Shown here piece by piece: positions 45,601 to 48,566 of a DNA stretch of 48,566 nt; within the stretch, counting starts at the first letter, position 1, and each line of letters starts with the position of its first letter. Under the pieces are notes generated by a model, which searched no databases, was not told where the DNA came from, and worked only from the letters and a program-made list of their open reading frames with translations. The DNA is taken from positions 1-48,566 of the forward strand of contig MHXZ01000030.1 of assembly GCA_001825665.1 (NCBI GenBank), in the 5' to 3' direction. This DNA comes from Planctomycetes bacterium GWF2_41_51 (GTDB lineage: Bacteria; Planctomycetota; Phycisphaerae; Sedimentisphaerales; UBA12454). Made by a program: the position numbers and the translations under genes.

Positions 45601-46368
45601 TTCGATTGTCTTTGCTCCGACATCGACGTTCGAATTCCTGATGGCTGTATAAATATCTTCAAGAGCAATTTTGTACGCACGCATCGCATCGGGATCAACG
45701 TCAATCTGATATTCTTTTACAAATCCGCCGATTGAAGCGACTTCGCTGATGCCTTCGGAACTGAGCAGCGCGTAACGAACAAGCCAATCCTGTGTGCTTC
45801 GCAATTCGTCAAGGTCCCAGCCGCCGGTGGGATTGCCTTTTTCATCGCGGCCTTCCAGCGTGTACCAGAAAACCTGCCCGAGTGCTGTTGCGTCTGGGCC
45901 AAGCATCGGCTGAATGCCCTGCGGAAGAGTGCCGGAAGGCAAGGCATTTAATTTTTCGAGTACTCGGCTTCGCGACCAATAGAAATCTATTTTCTCGTCA
46001 AAGATTATATAAATGCTCGAAAAGCCGAACATCGAATAACTGCGAACAGTTTTTACGCCCGGCACACCCATAAGAGCGGTTGTGAGCGGGTATGTAACCT
46101 GGTCATCAACGTCTTTAGGCGAACGGCCGGGCCAATCTGTGAAAACGATTTGCTGATTTTCGCCGATATCGGGAATTGCGTCAACCGGGACAGGATTTCT
46201 GAGAATCGGCAGATCCCAATCAAAAGGCGCGACAATCACTCCCCAAAAAATAATAAAAATTGTAATCAACAGGACGATAAGCTTGTTGTAAATGCAAAAG
46301 CCTATAATCCTGCCTGCAAGCGAGTTCTGCTCCGGTATCGGCGGATATTTTTTTTCATCCATATCCAT
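42667..46368 (-). CDS. CusA/CzcA-type heavy-metal RND efflux pump
   Basis: Proton-driven inner-membrane pump for monovalent or divalent metal ions. It shows NPVPVDAIPDIGENQQIVFTDWPG, TYPLTTALMGVPGVKTVRSYSMFGFSSIYIIF, TM4 ALSGIAIAIGTIVDMGIVICEN with the Asp typical of CusA, and PLDEGSFLYMPTTMPHASIGE with Met residues where CusA uses them. At 1233 residues it is ~190 longer than CusA (~1045). The extra length is mainly hydrophobic, in the middle (~560-650, for example ILAALIAILGVLAIILIGWI and IIALVVVGLLLTIDW) and near the last TM block. Last gene of the operon, 3 nt after the YHS lipoprotein. Confidence 0.93.
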   Translation of the reverse strand: MDMDEKKYPPIPEQNSLAGRIIGFCIYNKLIVLLITIFIIFWGVIVAPFDWDLPILRNPVPVDAIPDIGENQQIVFTDWPGRSPKDVDDQVTYPLTTALMGVPGVKTVRSYSMFGFSSIYIIFDEKIDFYWSRSRVLEKLNALPSGTLPQGIQPMLGPDATALGQVFWYTLEGRDEKGNPTGGWDLDELRSTQDWLVRYALLSSEGISEVASIGGFVKEYQIDVDPDAMRAYKIALEDIYTAIRNSNVDVGAKTIEINRVEYIIRGLGFIKNLSDIENTVVKVNENVPVYIKNIAKVAFGPALRRGAIDKSGAEAVGGIVIVRYGFNPLEAIKNVKKKIVDISPGLPKKTLPDGTVSQIKVVPYYDRTGLIYETLGTLNDAIFQQVLITVIVIIIMVNHLRSSILISLVMPLAVLGAFIGMKFFKVDANIVALSGIAIAIGTIVDMGIVICENILRHLNEDPADMPRAEVIHRAASEVGSAVVSACASTIISFIPIFFMTGPEGKLFRPLAFTKTFALVASIVVAITVIPPAVHVLFFAKKPKTKIAHSILAALIAILGVLAIILIGWIVGLTIMIIALYFFFEKSIPVNIKRRIPTIANIIALVVVGLLLTIDWEPLGAQKTLFTNFIFVALLIAVLMTFILLFQHFYEHILRWCLNHKLAFLSIPLTLMILGAFVWSTLGKEFMPPLDEGSFLYMPTTMPHASIGEALDIVQKQDAAISSIPEVDMVVGKIGRAESALDPAPVSMIETVINYKDEYVTDQDGRRLNFKFDKKSRKFVRDANNNLIPDEGGRPYRQWREHIKTPDDIWHEITVAAQVPGTTSAPKLQPIAARLVMLQSGMRAPMGIKIKGPNLRVIEQVGFEIERLLKQVPAVEASTVIADRIVGKPYLEIEINRQQIARYGISIRQVQDVIEVAIGGDPLTTTVEGRERYPVRVRYMRELRDSIETIGKILVPAAGGAQIPLIQLADIKYVRGPQEIKSEDTFLVGYILFDKLPGMAEVDVVEQCKKFLEDKIAAGELIIPKGISYTFAGSYENQLRAARTLALLVPLALFIIFIVIYFQFRSVALTLMVFVGVMVAWSGAFLLIGLYGQSWFMNFSILGINLRELFHIRPINLSVAVWVGFLALFGVADDDGVVMGTYLVQTFRKIEPKTIQEIREATITGGKRRVRAALMTTATTILALLPVFTALGRGADIMVPMAIPSFGGMTIEILTMLIVPVLYCALKERQAKRK

Positions 46369-46371
46369 AAA

Positions 46372-46665
46372 TTAGTTTTGAAATTGAGGTAATTTCGGCA
46401 AATATTTTTCAGGTTCTTTGTTAAATTGTTCTATGCATCCGGCACAGCAGAAATAAACCTTCTTGCCCTGATATTCAACGAAAATGTCCTTATTGATAGG
46501 ACCTCCCATTACAGGACAAGTTGTTTGTCCGTTATCTGCAATGAAAGTAGTATTTGGTTCTGTTGCCTGTTGTGCGGCAGGTTCTGTTTCTTTCTTGCAG
46601 CCGACTATTACCAGCGCAGAGATTGCAAGTAAAATTGATAAAAGAAAAATCATTTTTTTGTTCAT
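46372..46665 (-). CDS. YHS-domain lipoprotein
   Basis: 97 residues. A lipoprotein signal with lipobox VGC (Cys ~23) is followed by a short linker and a YHS/TRASH-type metal-binding domain: CPVMGGPINKDIFVEYQGK, then VYFCCAGCIEQFNKEPEKYL, with Cys residues placed as in copper-binding YHS domains. It lies inside the efflux operon between adaptor and pump, so it may present metal to the pump at the membrane surface. Confidence 0.9.
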   Translation of the reverse strand: MNKKMIFLLSILLAISALVIVGCKKETEPAAQQATEPNTTFIADNGQTTCPVMGGPINKDIFVEYQGKKVYFCCAGCIEQFNKEPEKYLPKLPQFQN

Positions 46666-46688
46666 TACAAATATCCTTTCATAAAAAA

Positions 46689-48143
46689 TTAATGTTGATG
46701 ACCTGGCGGCATTGGTTTTTCTTCGCCTTGCGGGCTCATCATACTTGGTTTTGCCTGAATCTGCAGAGCAGAATCAATTTTAAAGTTTCCGTTTGTTACA
46801 ACTGTTTCGCCTTCGGCCAGGCCTTTTTCAACTATGTAAAAATTACCTGCACGAGGGCCGAGAACAACTTCTCTGCCTTCGAAAGTCGGTTTGTTAGGAT
46901 CTGGAATTCTAACATATACGACGGCACGTTTGCCGGTTATAAGCGGAGCAGATGCCGGTATCACCAGCGGAACCTGTTTCGGCAGAGTTGCACTGACATA
47001 GCCGAGCGATTCGGTTGTTACTAAATTCATGCCGCAGATATCACATTCACCTTGTGCGTTTTTAATTATCGAAGGATGCATGGGGCATATCCATTTGCCT
47101 GCCATATTGGGATCCATTATGGCTCCACTCATAGCAATCTTCGATCTTACGGTCGCGTGAACGAACATTTCAGGTTTGAGTTTTCCATCAGGATTTTCTA
47201 CGTTCACACGCAGCTTAACCGTTCTTGTCTGCGGGTCGAGAAAAGGCGAAATAAAACTGATTATACCTTTGAATGTTTCGCCGGGATAAGCTTCGGTTGT
47301 AAATTCAATCTCCTGGCCGTAACGCACCCATATAATATCGGATTCATACGCATCGAGTTGTATCCAGACCTCAGATAAATCTGCAATGGTGTAAATTTTC
47401 GTTCCAGTTTCGAAATAAGCGCCTTGATTGATATTCTTCTCAATTACGATTCCGCCGATAGGGGCATTAATGGTGATATGGTCTGTTGGCTTTCCGGTCT
47501 TTTCTACTTCTTCAATTTGTTTGGCACTTAAACCCAAAAGTCGAAGTTTCTCTCTTGTAGCATTTAATGTATCTTCTGTTGAACTGACAAGAAATTCAGA
47601 ACTGCCCGATTTGAGATTTTTTTTCGCCTCGGCAGCCAAAAGCAATTCGGTTTGGGCACTGATAAGGTCAGGGCTGTAAAGATAAACCATGTGGTCGCCT
47701 TTAGAGACCTGGATGCCCGTAAAGTCAACATAGAGCCTGTCGATGCGGCCGGGAACCCAGGATGTAATATACTTAACTTTCGTTTCATCATAATCAATTT
47801 TGCCCACCATAGAAATCTGAGTCTCCACCGATTTTCTCTCTACCAGTGAAGTTTCCAATTCCATCAGCTTTATCGCTTCTTCTGTGAAAGTGATTTCCCT
47901 TAACGCTGCGCCCTCGGTTTGCTGCTCGACGGGTATCAAGTCCATAAAACAAATTGGGCATTTGCCGAATCTTGGCTGGCGGATCTGGGGATGCATTGAG
48001 CAAGTCCATATTTCTTCAGCTTGTGAAATACCTGCCTGCTCCGGTTTTTGTCTTGTCTCACAGCCGCCTCTGATGAAAAAACCAACTGCTGCAGCTGCTA
48101 AAACAATTATTATTAACTTTAAATGTTTTCTAAAATATTTCAT
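46689..48143 (-). CDS. CusB-type efflux adaptor with two heavy-metal-binding domains
   Basis: 484 residues. N-terminal membrane anchor (LIIIVLAAAAVGFFI), a first heavy-metal-binding domain (WTCSMHPQIRQPRFGKCPIC, ~45-66), then the adaptor core: barrel-sandwich hybrid (VPGRIDRLYVDFTGIQVSKG), alpha-hairpin (~155-215) and beta-barrel (LSEVWIQLDAYESDIIWVRY). A second domain of the same kind, WICPMHPSIIKNAQGECDIC, is inserted at ~345-370 before the membrane-proximal domain. The C-terminus is Met/His-rich (PMPPGHQH), suiting copper or silver. Links pump and outer-membrane channel. Confidence 0.92.
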   Translation of the reverse strand: MKYFRKHLKLIIIVLAAAAVGFFIRGGCETRQKPEQAGISQAEEIWTCSMHPQIRQPRFGKCPICFMDLIPVEQQTEGAALREITFTEEAIKLMELETSLVERKSVETQISMVGKIDYDETKVKYITSWVPGRIDRLYVDFTGIQVSKGDHMVYLYSPDLISAQTELLLAAEAKKNLKSGSSEFLVSSTEDTLNATREKLRLLGLSAKQIEEVEKTGKPTDHITINAPIGGIVIEKNINQGAYFETGTKIYTIADLSEVWIQLDAYESDIIWVRYGQEIEFTTEAYPGETFKGIISFISPFLDPQTRTVKLRVNVENPDGKLKPEMFVHATVRSKIAMSGAIMDPNMAGKWICPMHPSIIKNAQGECDICGMNLVTTESLGYVSATLPKQVPLVIPASAPLITGKRAVVYVRIPDPNKPTFEGREVVLGPRAGNFYIVEKGLAEGETVVTNGNFKIDSALQIQAKPSMMSPQGEEKPMPPGHQH

Positions 48144-48150
48144 AAATTTC

Positions 48151-48566
48151 CTAACGTACTGTTAAATCAGCTCCAACCAGCATTTCTATTTCGGCAATTT
48201 TTTGCTGATAATCCGTTAACGATCTTTGATAATTAAGAGTGTACTGTAGAAGCATTCTCTCAGAATCGATTAGCGACAAAAAATCAATTGTACCAGCTCG
48301 ATAAGCCGATTGTGACGCGTTTACCAGTTGCTCGGTTTTGGGCACAATATCCCCATAGAGGTTGATTTTTCGCTGACTTTCTTCGATACCATATAAACTT
48401 GAGGCAACCTGTGCCGCCAAATTGTTTTGAACATCTGTTTTCCGATGAGCAAGCATTCTCTCATTCATCCTCGCCTGAAGTTCACCTGCTTTATAGCTGT
48501 CCCGCCATAAGGGGATATTCATCTGAAACATTAAAGCGACCGCATCTCTGCCGCTGTTGCCGCCGC
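48151..48566 (-). CDS. TolC/CusC-family outer-membrane efflux protein, 3' part
   Basis: The frame is open to the window edge (the edge residues read GGNSGRDAVALMFQMNIPLW), so only the C-terminal ~135 residues are visible. Long helices with NNLAAQVASSLYGIEESQRK and AGTIDFLSLIDSERMLLQYT are typical of the second TolC repeat. It precedes the adaptor gene by 7 nt and would form the outer-membrane channel. Confidence 0.88.
   Translation of the reverse strand, partial: GGNSGRDAVALMFQMNIPLWRDSYKAGELQARMNERMLAHRKTDVQNNLAAQVASSLYGIEESQRKINLYGDIVPKTEQLVNASQSAYRAGTIDFLSLIDSERMLLQYTLNYQRSLTDYQQKIAEIEMLVGADLTVR

Overview
The window looks like chromosomal DNA of an AT-rich member of the Planctomycetota, most likely class Phycisphaerae (Sedimentisphaerales-like). 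This is an inference from gene content: secreted enzymes ending in short dockerin-like Asp/aromatic segments (for example DLADFSVLANYW), crowds of UroD-family, Gfo/Idh/MocA, class III aminotransferase and BNR proteins in one catabolic cluster, a DUF434 protein, and meso-DAP-type mur genes. No rRNA gene or intact tRNA gene is present.

Region 1 (1-13054, + strand) is a polysaccharide-degradation block: the 3' end of a secreted modular protein, a 1.3-kaa glycoside hydrolase family 2 (GH2) enzyme with DNRLRE-like and dockerin-like tail, a secreted double esterase (SASA plus SGNH), a probably cytoplasmic GH127-like enzyme, and a second GH2 paralogue without the tail. Region 2 (13296-26420) is a monomer-catabolism locus. 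A three-gene minus-strand operon (enolase-superfamily dehydratase, 2-hydroxyacid dehydrogenase, UroD-family protein) diverges from a GntR/FCD regulator. The regulator is followed by a tight nine-gene plus-strand operon: MttB-like methyltransferase, class III aminotransferase, aldo/keto reductase, Gfo/Idh oxidoreductase, second UroD-family protein, BNR sialidase-like protein, YhcH/NanQ-like protein, HpaI-type aldolase and SDR. A 12-bp motif, TTGRTTAACTAA, occurs upstream of both gntR and the nine-gene operon. The dehydratase, aldolase and oxidoreductases suggest non-phosphorylative breakdown of a sugar acid. The C1-transfer-type folds have no corrinoid protein beside them and remain unexplained.

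Region 3 (26421-29664) is a decayed island: two diverged ~250-bp att-like modules each carrying a tRNA-Met-like anticodon-arm segment, a hydrolase remnant, an AbiEi/AbiEii type IV toxin-antitoxin pair broken by several frameshifts (one a 7-bp tandem duplication), and the 5' half of a tRNA-Ser(GCU).

Region 4 (29665-42664) is mixed: a secreted metallophosphoesterase, a membrane alpha/beta-hydrolase that appears to lack catalytic residues, DUF434, murE-murF-mraY (murF carrying two palindromic repeats in frame), a HepT/MntA toxin-antitoxin pair, enolase, a PH-like membrane protein, a ~960-bp non-coding stretch rich in repeats, hisI and a flippase-like membrane protein.

Region 5 (42667-48566, - strand) is a Cus-type heavy-metal efflux operon: TolC-family protein (partial), adaptor with two heavy-metal-binding domains, YHS-domain lipoprotein and a large CusA-type RND pump.
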